Of a stretch of DNA of 16,135 bases, positions 1 through 7,448 are shown one piece after another (within the stretch, counting starts at the first letter, position 1; each line of letters starts with the position of its first letter). The stretch is from UBA2882 sp964619485 (lineage in GTDB: Bacteria > Bacillota > Clostridia > Lachnospirales > Lachnospiraceae), in NCBI GenBank assembly GCA_964619485.1, contig CAZUCI010000065.1, forward strand, positions 1 through 16,135. The letters run 5' to 3'. The notes under the pieces were generated by a model, which worked only from the letters and a program-made list of their open reading frames with translations, had not been told where the DNA came from and searched no databases. The position numbers were made by a program, and so were the translations under genes.

Positions 1-53
1 CCCCGACCTTTTGGTCCGTAGCCAAACGCTCTATCCAGCTGAGCTAAACGCAC
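1..53 (-). tRNA. tRNA-Arg(ACG), 3' part cut off by the window edge
   Basis: Read on the minus strand, the first base is at 53 (acceptor strand GTGCGTT), followed by TA, a D arm (GCTC...GAGC), and an anticodon arm with stem TTTGG/CCAAA and loop CTACGGA. The anticodon is therefore ACG, decoding CGU-type arginine codons once A34 is converted to inosine. The T arm and the 3' acceptor strand lie outside the window. It has its own promoter and a short structured leader, both listed separately. Confidence 0.93.
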
Positions 54-57
54 ATGT

Positions 58-87
58 TCTTGCTGTGATATATTTCTCACAGCAAGA
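58..87 (-). other. Hairpin in the tRNA-Arg leader
   Basis: A perfect 11-bp inverted repeat (arms 58-68 and 77-87, 8-nt loop) lies between the tRNA promoter and the tRNA 5' end, leaving only 4 nt before the mature tRNA. Given the -10 box at 91-96, transcription would start at about 84, within the first arm, so most of the stem would form in the pre-tRNA leader removed by RNase P. No T-run follows it on the minus strand, so it is not a terminator in that direction. Confidence 0.6.
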
Positions 88-90
88 TAT

Positions 91-119
91 ATTGTACTAT
101 GCTTCCTGAGTATTGTCAA
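91..119 (-). promoter_or_regulatory. Consensus promoter of tRNA-Arg
   Basis: On the minus strand, a perfect -35 box TTGACA (114-119) is separated by 17 bp from a -10 box TACAAT (91-96). It points at the tRNA-Arg gene. The AT-rich stretch from here to the DUF4340 stop at 219 holds degenerate copies of TTTTTGTTACA but no convincing terminator for the upstream operon. Confidence 0.85.
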
Positions 120-218
120 TATTTTCAATAATTTTTGTTACATTTTTTTAGTGCAATATTTTTGCTACAATGTTTTTGTAACAATCTTCTATTTGCAATA
201 TCCTATTCCACTATTTTG

Positions 219-737
219 TTATTCCTCCACACTGTTCTCTGATACATCCTCCTTTAAATAGTAAGCAGGGAGATTGACAAAGGACTCACACACCGAGGGG
301 TTACCCACATAAATCTGTTGCGATTCATTGGTCATAAAGTAATAGCAGCCTGCAATATCATTGTAACCACCTATGGAAATCACCGTATCCTTTTCATCGG
401 TGTGAACTGTAATCACATTCGAGGGCTGGTCAAGTCCGAATTGTGCCAGATCCTCTGTGTCATCTATCCTATCATCACAGGTAACCATTGTCACAGCTGT
501 CAACAAAGACGTGATTTTATCTTCATCCAAATCCATGGATACATCGCCATCATATGTCCAGGTCTCTCCGTTTTTAGTATAGGAATAGGTGGTGCCATCC
601 AGCTGATAGGAAAAGGCGGTAATGCTGTCTGCATCAAGCTGACACACCGTTTCTTTTGCACTTTCGCCTGCCGCTGTCTCCTCCTCTGCCGCCTGGATTT
701 TCTTCCCATGCTGCATCAGCAGAATATATGCAAGCAA
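219..737 (-). pseudogene. DUF4340 protein lacking its normal start (N-terminally truncated)
   Basis: The product resembles DUF4340 proteins, which accompany Gld-type ABC exporters and are normally anchored by one N-terminal membrane helix with the rest outside the cell. The body looks intact: a DADSITAFSYQLDG stretch, a FGLDQPSNVITVHT stretch and an ISIGGYND stretch, ending in an acidic tail. The frame also reads CLLLCLLAYILLMQ, clearly the anchor helix, but it is open only to about 797 and has no ATG before the helix. The remaining starts are TTG at 737 (inside the helix) and ATG at 716 (after it). The ATG overlaps the upstream gene's stop as TGATG, so coupled re-initiation could still give a soluble, probably mislocalised fragment. 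I read this as the right half of a gldG/DUF4340 deletion junction. Confidence 0.7.
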
Positions 738-2200
738 ACAAAGAAGCAGACAAACGCTTTTCCACCTGCTTCCAGATAAGCCTTCACCTTGCTTACATCA
801 TCCGTGGAATAATCACTGGTCGGTGCCAACAGCATAATTGCCTCTGCATCCTCGGGAATCGTTTCACAATTCATAAGATTCAACGTATCCATGGTGATAT
901 TTGCCTTCTCCACCGCAGAAGTAAAGGAAGTCTCCAGACTGATCTCGTCATGCCCTGTAATAGCGTAGATTTTCGGCATATCATCACTGAGTACATAGTT
1001 AATTGCACTGGTAACCTGACCTTCTCCATCATATCCATTTACCGTTGTGGAATAGGTCGTGTAATCCACTGAGGTATCATACATATTGGTATAATCTACC
1101 ACTTTGCTTCTTTTATTACTCTCTATAATCAGACTTCCCTTTGTGATGGAATCTGAAGTATAGCTTGCCGCAAACTGCGGATATTTTACAGGGTCCTTAT
1201 ATTCCACTTTAATATGTGACGATTTTGCCTCATATCTGGAAAGCATTTTAGCTATGGTCTCATCTGCTCCATTTTCAGAAGAAAGCACGTAAATGGTAAC
1301 ATCCTGATCCAGATTTTCCAGCACCTTTTGTGTATCTTCCGTGATGGAGTAAAGCTTATTGCTGGTTACATCCAGACTTTTCACCCCGTCAGGAAGCTGG
1401 TCTGCAGCCAGATTAACCATAATAACAAAGGCCGTTGCAATCAGAATCATTGATGAACTGAATACCCCATTTTTCAGGGATCTGGTAGACACCGTAAACC
1501 TTCTTTTCAAAATGGACTGCGTTGTTAAAAACAGCATGAAGGCACAAACAGAAAGGAAATAAACAATCCCTGTAACCGATAAAGTCCCCGATAGGAAATC
1601 TGCAAAACGGCTGTAAAAATCAAAAGCGCCCAAAATAGTAGTCAGTACATTCCCATCTGTCGAAATCAGAGAACAGAGCCCGGCCATCATATAAGTCAGA
1701 AACAATGCAATAAAGGAAAGAACCGCTGCAATGACCTGATTCTCTGTGATAGATGAAATAAAGATACCAACAGAAACACAGGTTAGACCATATAAAAAAT
1801 AACCAAGAATAGCCAGATATGCCTGTGCATATGCAACTTTGCCAAACATTCCCATAATCAATGGGTAAAAGCAGACCAAAACCATTGGAATTGCCATGAT
1901 GGTCCCCAGGGAAAAGAATTTGGCCAGCACGATTTTTCCAACTGAAACGGGAGCCGTCAAAATTAACTGATCCGTGCGCTGTTTCCGTTCCTCTGCCAGT
2001 ATTTTCATGGTCAGAATCGGTACGGCCAGCAACAGAATAAAACCGGATGCATTTATGGCATCTGCAAAAACGGCATCTCCGGAAAATAAATTATAAGCAA
2101 CAAAATATAGACTAATAAAAAACAGAATGACTGCCATAAAGAGCCATCCAATAACCGTATGAAGGTATGTCCTTATCTCCTTTTTATAAATCGCCAGCAT
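716..2200 (-). pseudogene. ABC-2 permease fused to GldG-type domain, C-terminally truncated
   Basis: The 494-residue product starts at ATG 2200 (MLAIYKKEIR), with AGGAGG 9 nt upstream, and overlaps the ATPase gene by 17 bp. Residues 1-235 form a GldF-like ABC-2 permease of about six helices, with the typical cytoplasmic stretch EERKQRTDQLILTAPVS at 71-87. Residues 236-482 are a GldG-like part: a membrane anchor near 250-265, LDVTSNKLYSIT at 277-288, then an extracytoplasmic domain with YAITGHDE. GldG proteins normally continue well beyond the YLEAGGKA segment (475-482) and end in a membrane helix. Here the frame instead runs into 12 unrelated residues (FVCFFVCLHIFC) and stops. Those bases are the DUF4340 anchor helix read in the wrong frame. 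The permease half may still be made; the GldG half is incomplete. Confidence 0.75.
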
Positions 2201-3197
2201 CTTGTTCTTCCTCCTTTTGCTCCACCTGTTTTTGCTCTGTTTCGGATAATTCCTCCAGCTGACTGTCATCAGTCAGTGCCAGGAATACATCCTCCAGACT
2301 GTTCTTGGCAAGCTCCATTCCATAAATTGGCAGGCCACTTGCAGAAAGCCGGAAAAAGACTTCCTCTCTGATTTCCTTTCCGTTTTCTACCATAAGCTCC
2401 ACTGTAACAAGCCCTGGGGCTTCTCCTGAGCGAACCTTCATCTCTCTTACGCCATCGATAGCCTTTAGGGTATCCTCTACTTTTTCTCTTTCTCCCTTAA
2501 GAGACAGTTTCAGCTTACTCTCTTCATTGTCCATCATAGTTTCCAGATTTTCTGTAGTATCACAGGCAACCAGCCTTCCATCTGCAATAATCAGAATATG
2601 ATCACAGACTGCACTGACCTCCGACAAAATGTGTGAGCTCAGAATAATCGTATGTTTTTTGGACAGGTCACGAATTAATTCACGAATTTCAATCATCTGT
2701 TTCGGATCAAGACCAACCATAGGCTCATCCAAAATTAAAATAGGCGGATAGCCAAGCACGGCCTGGGCCAGCCCAACTCTCTGCTTAAAGCCCTTTGACA
2801 AATTGGAAATCAGTCTCCCTTCATAGGCCTTAATGCCGGTAAGCTCCATGATTTCCTCTATCTGTTTTTGACGCTCCTCTTTCTTTATCTGCTTTAATTC
2901 AGCAACAAATACAAGATATTCACGCACTGTCATGGAATCATACAGTGGTGGGATCTCCGGCAGGTAGCCAATGCATCTTTTTGCTTCCTCCGCATCCTTT
3001 AAAATATCATGTCCATTGATGGTAACTGTCCCCTGAGTCGCTGCCAGATAACCGGTCATAATATTCATGGTGGTTGATTTTCCGGCGCCGTTTTTCCCTA
3101 AGAGACCATACACCTGTCCATCCTCAACCTGAAAGCTCAAATCATTTACAGCCCTGTGTGCTCCATATTTTTTAGTCAAATGACTGACTTCAATCAT
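2184..3197 (-). CDS. ABC transporter ATPase, GldA-like
   Basis: This is the cytoplasmic ATPase of the Gld-type exporter encoded with the next two genes. In the numbering from the first ATG (3203), it has Walker A GKNGAGKST (36-44), a YLPE segment where many ABC ATPases carry the Q-loop (80-83), a variant signature LSKGF (135-139), Walker B ILILDEP (155-161), the D-loop GLDP and H-loop His191. After about residue 210 comes an accessory domain and a very acidic, glutamine-rich tail. Two ATGs lie 6 bp apart. AGGAGG sits only 1 nt before the first (3203) but 7 nt before the second (3197), so MIEVSHLTKKYG at 3197 is chosen, giving 337 residues. The ATPase looks fully functional even though its partner genes are damaged. 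The substrate cannot be deduced. Confidence 0.9.
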   Translation of the reverse strand: MIEVSHLTKKYGAHRAVNDLSFQVEDGQVYGLLGKNGAGKSTTMNIMTGYLAATQGTVTINGHDILKDAEEAKRCIGYLPEIPPLYDSMTVREYLVFVAELKQIKKEERQKQIEEIMELTGIKAYEGRLISNLSKGFKQRVGLAQAVLGYPPILILDEPMVGLDPKQMIEIRELIRDLSKKHTIILSSHILSEVSAVCDHILIIADGRLVACDTTENLETMMDNEESKLKLSLKGEREKVEDTLKAIDGVREMKVRSGEAPGLVTVELMVENGKEIREEVFFRLSASGLPIYGMELAKNSLEDVFLALTDDSQLEELSETEQKQVEQKEEEQDAGDL

Positions 3198-3209
3198 ATT
3201 CATTCCTCC

Positions 3210-3219
3210 TAGTGCACTA
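3210..3219. promoter_or_regulatory. Palindrome TAGTGCACTA in the ABC operon leader
   Basis: A perfect 10-bp palindrome lies directly upstream of the AGGAGG site of the GldA-like gene and just downstream of the candidate -10 box at 3225-3230. That placement fits an operator at the transcription start. No regulator is identified. Confidence 0.35.
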
Positions 3220-3224
3220 TATTT

Positions 3225-3254
3225 TACTTATCACTTTTACCATTCTATTTTCAA
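3225..3254 (-). promoter_or_regulatory. Candidate promoter of the Gld-type ABC operon
   Basis: On the minus strand, TTGAAA (3249-3254), an 18-bp spacer and TAAGTA (3225-3230) preceded by TGA give a moderate promoter with an extended -10 element. It lies between the upstream terminator and the start at 3197. The match is only partial. Confidence 0.35.
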
Positions 3255-3307
3255 GTTGTGTTTAAATGACTATCATTCTGTGAAAATTCTGTGGTATTTT
3301 TGTGTAT

Positions 3308-3343
3308 ATAATGTGCCGCTTGCTTTTGTTCACGGCACATTAT
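3308..3343. repeat. 11-bp inverted repeat ATAATGTGCCG/CGGCACATTAT
   Basis: Perfect arms at 3308-3318 and 3333-3343 flank a 14-nt loop. The right arm also overlaps a smaller near-palindrome, GCACAT-T-ATGTGC (3335-3347). It lies between the rsiV-like terminator and the ABC operon promoter. No T-run follows on either strand, so a protein binding site is as likely as an RNA hairpin. Confidence 0.5.
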
Positions 3344-3347
3344 GTGC

Positions 3348-3390
3348 AAAAAAAGAGCCATGCACCCTCTTCCTGTGCACAGCTCTCTTA
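3348..3390 (-). terminator. Rho-independent terminator after the anti-sigma gene
   Basis: On the minus strand, the arm AGAGAGCTGTGCAC pairs through a short loop with GTGCATGGCTCTT (one G-U pair), followed directly by a run of seven T. It begins about 15 bp after the anti-sigma stop codon and closes the kinase/sigma/anti-sigma unit. Confidence 0.9.
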
Positions 3391-3406
3391 ATATATATTT
3401 ATATTT

Positions 3407-4315
3407 TTATTTTAACAGTTCCGCTACAACATCATGTGGAATTTCAAATTGAACCAATCCCATGCATCCCGGTGCGACTTCATATTCGTCAAAGCAGATT
3501 ACAATATTACCAGCCTCGTTCAGATAGAAGTTCTGATCCTCTTTGATTTTTTCAAAGGCCCAGCCTTTTCCATACTCCTTATCCTGTTCTGTGATAAAGT
3601 AAGTTTTGTTCTCATCCGCTGCCATCTGTTCCTGCATCTGCTCCAGAATGTATCCGGTGATTACACCCACATAATCTGCATCCTCCTTAAACAAATCCTT
3701 TAAGGATGCTATTTCCCCAGTCGTTTTATCAATATGATAATAGTACTGGTATTGCGAACCGCTTCCAGCGACACTGCAAACGTTTACCTGAAGCGTAAAC
3801 CACTTATCAGTATCCGTAACCACCTGATGATCCACATTGATACTACCATAGCTCTCACCAAGATCCACCTGTTCTTCAAATTCTGTAATAAGGCGATCGG
3901 TCATTTCCTCGACACTCTCATTTATCGTACTTACAGACTCCTCTGTTTTATTTAAGATTTCCTGATTGTCTGTGTCCTTTGGTTCAATTACCACCTCAGG
4001 CTGTGCAATATCTGCCTCAAAACGTTCACTGCTGTATTCATATTGCCGAATGGTAATTGCTTTAAAAACTATGCCAAGAACAGGAATATTTCCCATTGCA
4101 TATGCCACCTGGGAAGAAGTATTTAGCAAAAGCACCACTGCTGCTGCCGCTGCAGCAATACCCCAGCCGACAAAGCGTCCCGTTTTCCTCTTTTTATGCG
4201 GATAGTCCTTTATTGCATCCTTCAGTTTTTTCTGCTCCTCACCACTTAGCTCCACCGGTTCCTCTAACATGCTGCCAGAATCAATGTCATTACACATATC
4301 ATATAATTTTGCCAT
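3407..4315 (-). CDS. RsiV-like membrane anti-sigma factor (DUF4163/DUF3298 type)
   Basis: A 302-residue single-pass protein that probably holds the neighbouring ECF sigma factor inactive. The start chosen is ATG 4315 (MAKLYDMCND), with GGGG 8 nt upstream and 1 nt after the sigma stop. An upstream start at 4360 would merely overlap the sigma gene. Residues 1-45 are a cytoplasmic sigma-binding segment, about 48-64 form a helix rich in alanine and valine, and 71-73 read AYA, a signal-peptidase-like AxA site just after the helix. The extracellular part matches the DUF4163 then DUF3298 order of RsiV, with LKDLFKEDADYVG and FDEYEVAPGCMG typical of DUF3298. In Bacillus subtilis, RsiV binds lysozyme and is cut by signal peptidase and then RasP to free SigV. 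Lysozyme as the ligand here is inferred from family membership. Confidence 0.85.
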   Translation of the reverse strand: MAKLYDMCNDIDSGSMLEEPVELSGEEQKKLKDAIKDYPHKKRKTGRFVGWGIAAAAAAVVLLLNTSSQVAYAMGNIPVLGIVFKAITIRQYEYSSERFEADIAQPEVVIEPKDTDNQEILNKTEESVSTINESVEEMTDRLITEFEEQVDLGESYGSINVDHQVVTDTDKWFTLQVNVCSVAGSGSQYQYYYHIDKTTGEIASLKDLFKEDADYVGVITGYILEQMQEQMAADENKTYFITEQDKEYGKGWAFEKIKEDQNFYLNEAGNIVICFDEYEVAPGCMGLVQFEIPHDVVAELLK

Positions 4316-4316
4316 G

Positions 4317-4862
4317 TCAAACACCCCTTTCCATTGCCGCTGCCAGTTTCCTTTTCCCACGCTTCACACGTCCATAAATAACGGTTTTACTCATGTTCAT
4401 TTCCCTGGCAACTTCATCTGCTGAATAACCATCCAGGTAAATCATATGAAAAATTTTGGCATCCTCAGGTGTCAGACCGGATAATATGTCCTTCACATCA
4501 TCCTCATATTCCTTTTGCAAAAAATCATCTCTGACCGATTCATCCTCATAGTCTGGAATCTGCTCCACCAGATCCTCTCTGGTCTGTGTGATGTATTTAC
4601 GAACATAGGACAGTGCTTTCATCCTGCATATCCCCGCAAGCCAGTTTTTAAACTCACTTCGGTTTTTGTCATAGCTGTCAATATGCTCCCATACGGCAAG
4701 CAGTGTATCGTTCATACAATCATCCCAGAATTGAGGCAATGACTGCATCTGTCGTGTAACCACTGTTTTCATGACCCAGCCATAGGTATCGATGACATAC
4801 AAAAGTGCCTGCTCATTACCCCTTCTAAGCTGTGTGATAAAATTATCCTCATCTATTCTCAT
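4317..4862 (-). CDS. ECF RNA polymerase sigma factor, SigV-like
   Basis: The 181-residue length is typical of ECF sigma factors. Region 2 spans about 10-80, with FWDDCMNDTLLAVWEHIDSYD (45-65) as the core-binding and -10-recognising helix and FKNWLAGICRMKALSYVRK after it. Region 4 spans about 120-175, with a helix-turn-helix around YSADEVAREMNMSKTVIYGRVKRG. Region 3 is absent, as expected for the class. AGGAGG lies 7 nt before the ATG. The gene follows the sensor kinase by 44 bp with no terminator and precedes the anti-sigma gene by 1 nt. The SigV assignment rests mainly on its RsiV-like partner. No clear ECF-type promoter is visible in the 44-bp gap, so it may be read from the kinase promoter or from one inside the kinase gene. 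Confidence 0.88.
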   Translation of the reverse strand: MRIDEDNFITQLRRGNEQALLYVIDTYGWVMKTVVTRQMQSLPQFWDDCMNDTLLAVWEHIDSYDKNRSEFKNWLAGICRMKALSYVRKYITQTREDLVEQIPDYEDESVRDDFLQKEYEDDVKDILSGLTPEDAKIFHMIYLDGYSADEVAREMNMSKTVIYGRVKRGKRKLAAAMERGV

Positions 4863-4906
4863 ATAGGTTCCTCCTGATACCTATAATTCGCCTGAAGAAG
4901 TAAAAA

Positions 4907-6622
4907 TTAGACCTTTTTTATCCATTTTTTTAAAATTCGATCCAGTTCCTTTACATCGATTGGCTTTGGCAGATAATCATTCATGCCTGCTGCCTGGAAC
5001 TGTTTTTCCACACCCTCCATGGTGTTAGCGGTCAACGCAATAATAGGGGTAAAGCAGTCCTGTTCCTTCTCCAGAATACGAATCCTTCTTGTCGCCTCAA
5101 TACCATCCATTTTCGGCATCATATGGTCCATAAAAATAAGATCAAACTGTTCCCTCTCCACTGCCTCAATGGCTTCCTGTCCACCTGTGGCAGTCACGAC
5201 CTGCATCTGATAGCGTTTTAACAAACCTGCCGTTACCTTCCGATTAATTTCATGGTCGTCCACCACCAGTATCCTTGCTCCCGGAGCTGTAAAATGAATT
5301 TCTCTGTTTCGTTGCTCTTTTTTATCGCAAACCTTATGAAAAGGCTTTCCGTCTACGATCTGCTGCGGAAGATAGAAAGCAAAGCTGCTGCCCTTACCCT
5401 TCTGGCTCTCCACGGTAATTTCTCCCTCCATTTTCTGAAGAAGCTTCTGACATATTGCAAGGCCCAGACCGGTTCCCTCCTCATTTCTCTTTCTGGTGGT
5501 ATCCATCTGTCCAAAATTGGAAAAGAGCTGATCTATCTCCTCTTTATCCATACCAATTCCCGTATCCTTAATCAGCACACTGAGAACGCCCTTTTCCTCA
5601 CTGATTCTCTTAAAATGAAATTGAGCCACCACGGCTCCGCTCACTGTATATTTTATGGCATTATCCAAAAGATTAATCAGAATCTGTCTCAATCTGGACA
5701 CATCACCATACAAGGCCTCCGGCATATTTTCATCTGCAAGAACGGAAAACAAGAGTCTCTTCTCCTTCGCCGCCTTTGCATACCGTTCCTCCAGCTCATG
5801 CAAAAGCCATCCGATATGATATTCCTCACCAAGAATGTCTACTTCTCCATATTCAATTTTGGAGAAATCAAGAATATCATTGACCACCTGCCATAGATGG
5901 TTGGATGAATTCTCCAAAATAGTCAGGTATTCTCTCTGCTTAGGGTCAAGCTGTGTATCAGAAAGAAGGGACAACGTTCCAATGATGTCGTTCATTGGTG
6001 TCCGAATTTCATGGGAAATATTTGCAAGAAAATTATTTTTTGCCTCACTTTCCTCATCGGCACGTCTGCTGGCCTTTTTATAAAGCACATTATGAAATTT
6101 TAAAATGATTCCTATGAGAAAGGATACAATCAGAACACTTTGTGCTATATCAATGTACTGTACTGCCGGGTCTGCATAATAATGAATCCATTCCGGCCAG
6201 TAATAGGACACAAAAAGACATCCAAAATATTCCATAAGCTGAATTGCCAACATAAAAAAGAAGGTTACGCCCTTCAATAAAAGAAATGAAAAAAGAATTC
6301 CAAGAATAAACCAGACGGACATCCCGCCTTCGCTTCCGCCACCCTTAAAATAGATAATGGGAAATACCAGCAGATTTACAATTGCACACGCAAAAAAAGA
6401 ACCCTTATCCGGTCTTTGAAACTTATTGGTTAGATAAAATATCACCGATAACATCAAATCACATATAATAACCGCAATTACAACGGAAGCATCCCATGTT
6501 GCAAACAGTGTTGCAAGTGCTGCCATCGTTGCCGCCACAATACCGCTCAATGTAACCAGATTAAACATTCTTAATTCCGGGGGCAGCTGCTCCCCCAGAA
6601 TCCTTTTTATCTTATTCCCCAT
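4907..6622 (-). CDS. Hybrid sensor histidine kinase with C-terminal receiver
   Basis: The 571-residue product is a multi-pass kinase. About five to six hydrophobic segments fill residues 20-175 without a large external domain, so the stimulus is probably sensed in or near the membrane. The H-box reads NISHEIRTP with His204. The ATPase domain has the N-box around NLLDNAIKYT (317-326), DTGIG (353-357) and GTGLGL (383-388). The receiver begins at ARILVVDDHE; Asp499 in FMDHMMP is the likely phosphoacceptor and Lys553 is in LPKPID. There is no output domain and no response regulator or Hpt gene nearby. An in-frame GTG at 6673 would add 17 residues but has no SD, and a promoter (6654-6682) overlaps it. 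ATG 6622, with GGGTGG just upstream, is therefore preferred. Confidence 0.92.
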   Translation of the reverse strand: MGNKIKRILGEQLPPELRMFNLVTLSGIVAATMAALATLFATWDASVVIAVIICDLMLSVIFYLTNKFQRPDKGSFFACAIVNLLVFPIIYFKGGGSEGGMSVWFILGILFSFLLLKGVTFFFMLAIQLMEYFGCLFVSYYWPEWIHYYADPAVQYIDIAQSVLIVSFLIGIILKFHNVLYKKASRRADEESEAKNNFLANISHEIRTPMNDIIGTLSLLSDTQLDPKQREYLTILENSSNHLWQVVNDILDFSKIEYGEVDILGEEYHIGWLLHELEERYAKAAKEKRLLFSVLADENMPEALYGDVSRLRQILINLLDNAIKYTVSGAVVAQFHFKRISEEKGVLSVLIKDTGIGMDKEEIDQLFSNFGQMDTTRKRNEEGTGLGLAICQKLLQKMEGEITVESQKGKGSSFAFYLPQQIVDGKPFHKVCDKKEQRNREIHFTAPGARILVVDDHEINRKVTAGLLKRYQMQVVTATGGQEAIEAVEREQFDLIFMDHMMPKMDGIEATRRIRILEKEQDCFTPIIALTANTMEGVEKQFQAAGMNDYLPKPIDVKELDRILKKWIKKV

Positions 6623-6650
6623 TTTACCACCCGATTTTTGCTTATTTACC

Positions 6651-6752
6651 TCAATTATCCATTTTGTTTCCACTCATGTCAACAAGGAAAAAAGCACGTT
6701 TCATTTTTTCATCGCGCGGCTGCAGCTTTCCGGTTTGATTCAAAGCTTCCAT
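6651..6752 (-). other. Possible 33-codon small ORF between permease and kinase genes
   Basis: The frame reads MEALNQTGKLQPRDEKMKRA and continues to SGNKMDN before TGA. It is the same frame as the upstream ABC permease, separated from it only by that gene's TAG plus 8 codons. A weak AGGA precedes the ATG. Its end overlaps the kinase promoter. It could be a small gene, a readthrough extension or chance; no homology is recognised. Confidence 0.15.
6654..6682 (-). promoter_or_regulatory. Promoter of the sensor kinase (and probably sigma/anti-sigma) unit
   Basis: On the minus strand, TTGACA (6677-6682), a 17-bp spacer and GATAAT (6654-6659) form a near-consensus housekeeping promoter. Transcription would start near 6647, about 25 nt before ATG 6622. 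This is the main reason to prefer that start. Confidence 0.75.
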
Positions 6753-6776
6753 TAATCCTGGCAGGCTCTCTGTTTC

Positions 6777-7448
6777 CTAAAACTGCTTGTTCTTCATAAT
6801 GCGTACACTGATCATAAGGAAAACCGCATTGATTAAAACCAGGAAAAGCACAAAGCAGGCAATCAAAATACCGGCAGGAACACGCATCAGTTGATTGAAA
6901 AGCAAATCGATTCTCTGCCCCAAATCTATTCCAGACATGGCACAGAGCTTTTTTGCTCCAAATACAATCAATACCACTGCTACCACGAGAATCAAACCTA
7001 CAATCCTTCCGTTATCACCACCAAATTTAAGCTGTATTGGAATCATAAATGCAACCAGCGTCAGGAGAACCACAAGAATTGCTCCCGAAGCAACCCACCA
7101 TTGCCCTGGAGAGTCGTAACCCATCGCTCCCCCTGCAATCAGTGCCATACCATTTGCAATCAACCAGCCAAACAGGCCCAGCAGCAATGCAAACACATAT
7201 TTCTCTACTGCATACAGTGTTCTTGTAACAGGCAATGTCATCAAAAAAGTATTACTGTGGTCAAATTCATCATAGCTTATCGTGGTAAGAACCAGAAAAC
7301 CACAAAGAATTGTAAAATAAGAAACAGCAAAGGTAGCACTCTCCTGATTTCCTGTTATCAGAAGAAAGGCTGTAATTACAAACATAATTAAAAACATTCT
7401 TTTATTTTCAAAAACCAAAGCAAGATCCTTTTTCAACAGGCCCCTCAT
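6777..7448 (-). CDS. ABC-2 family transporter permease
   Basis: A 223-residue integral membrane protein with about six hydrophobic helices and little else, matching compact ABC-2 permeases of the ABC2_membrane_5 type. After the first helix come a FAVSYFTILCGFLVLTTISY helix and a cytoplasmic stretch, YDEFDHSNTFLMTLPVTR, like that linking helices 2 and 3 in such permeases. Its ATG overlaps the ATPase stop by 4 bp (ATGA), so the two are translationally coupled and presumably form one exporter. No strong terminator follows: the 103 bp to the kinase promoter contain only weak inverted repeats. The substrate is unknown; YtrA-controlled exporters are tied to cell-wall antibiotic stress in Bacillus. 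Confidence 0.85.
   Translation of the reverse strand: MRGLLKKDLALVFENKRMFLIMFVITAFLLITGNQESATFAVSYFTILCGFLVLTTISYDEFDHSNTFLMTLPVTRTLYAVEKYVFALLLGLFGWLIANGMALIAGGAMGYDSPGQWWVASGAILVVLLTLVAFMIPIQLKFGGDNGRIVGLILVVAVVLIVFGAKKLCAMSGIDLGQRIDLLFNQLMRVPAGILIACFVLFLVLINAVFLMISVRIMKNKQF

Noticed and set aside
716..780. Programmed -1 frameshift joining GldG to DUF4340
   Set aside because: The bases around GGTGGAAAAGCG have only four A's and do not form an X-XXY-YYZ heptamer in the GldG frame. A fused product would also place DUF4340 in the cytoplasm, so deletion explains the site better.
2201..2269. Start at 2269 for the permease/GldG gene
   Set aside because: The extra 23 residues lie over the ATPase 3' end in another frame. 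AGGAGG precedes ATG 2200.
3308..3343. Second terminator from the 11-bp inverted repeat
   Set aside because: Neither strand has a T-run after the stem, and a good terminator already lies just upstream on the minus strand.
4316..4360. ATG at 4360 as start of the anti-sigma gene
   Set aside because: It lies inside the sigma gene, and the extra residues are sigma codons read in another frame. ATG 4315 has its own SD and sits 1 nt after the sigma stop.
6623..6673. GTG start at 6673 for the sensor kinase
   Set aside because: There is no SD upstream, and a near-consensus promoter overlaps this codon, so it would lie upstream of the transcript start.
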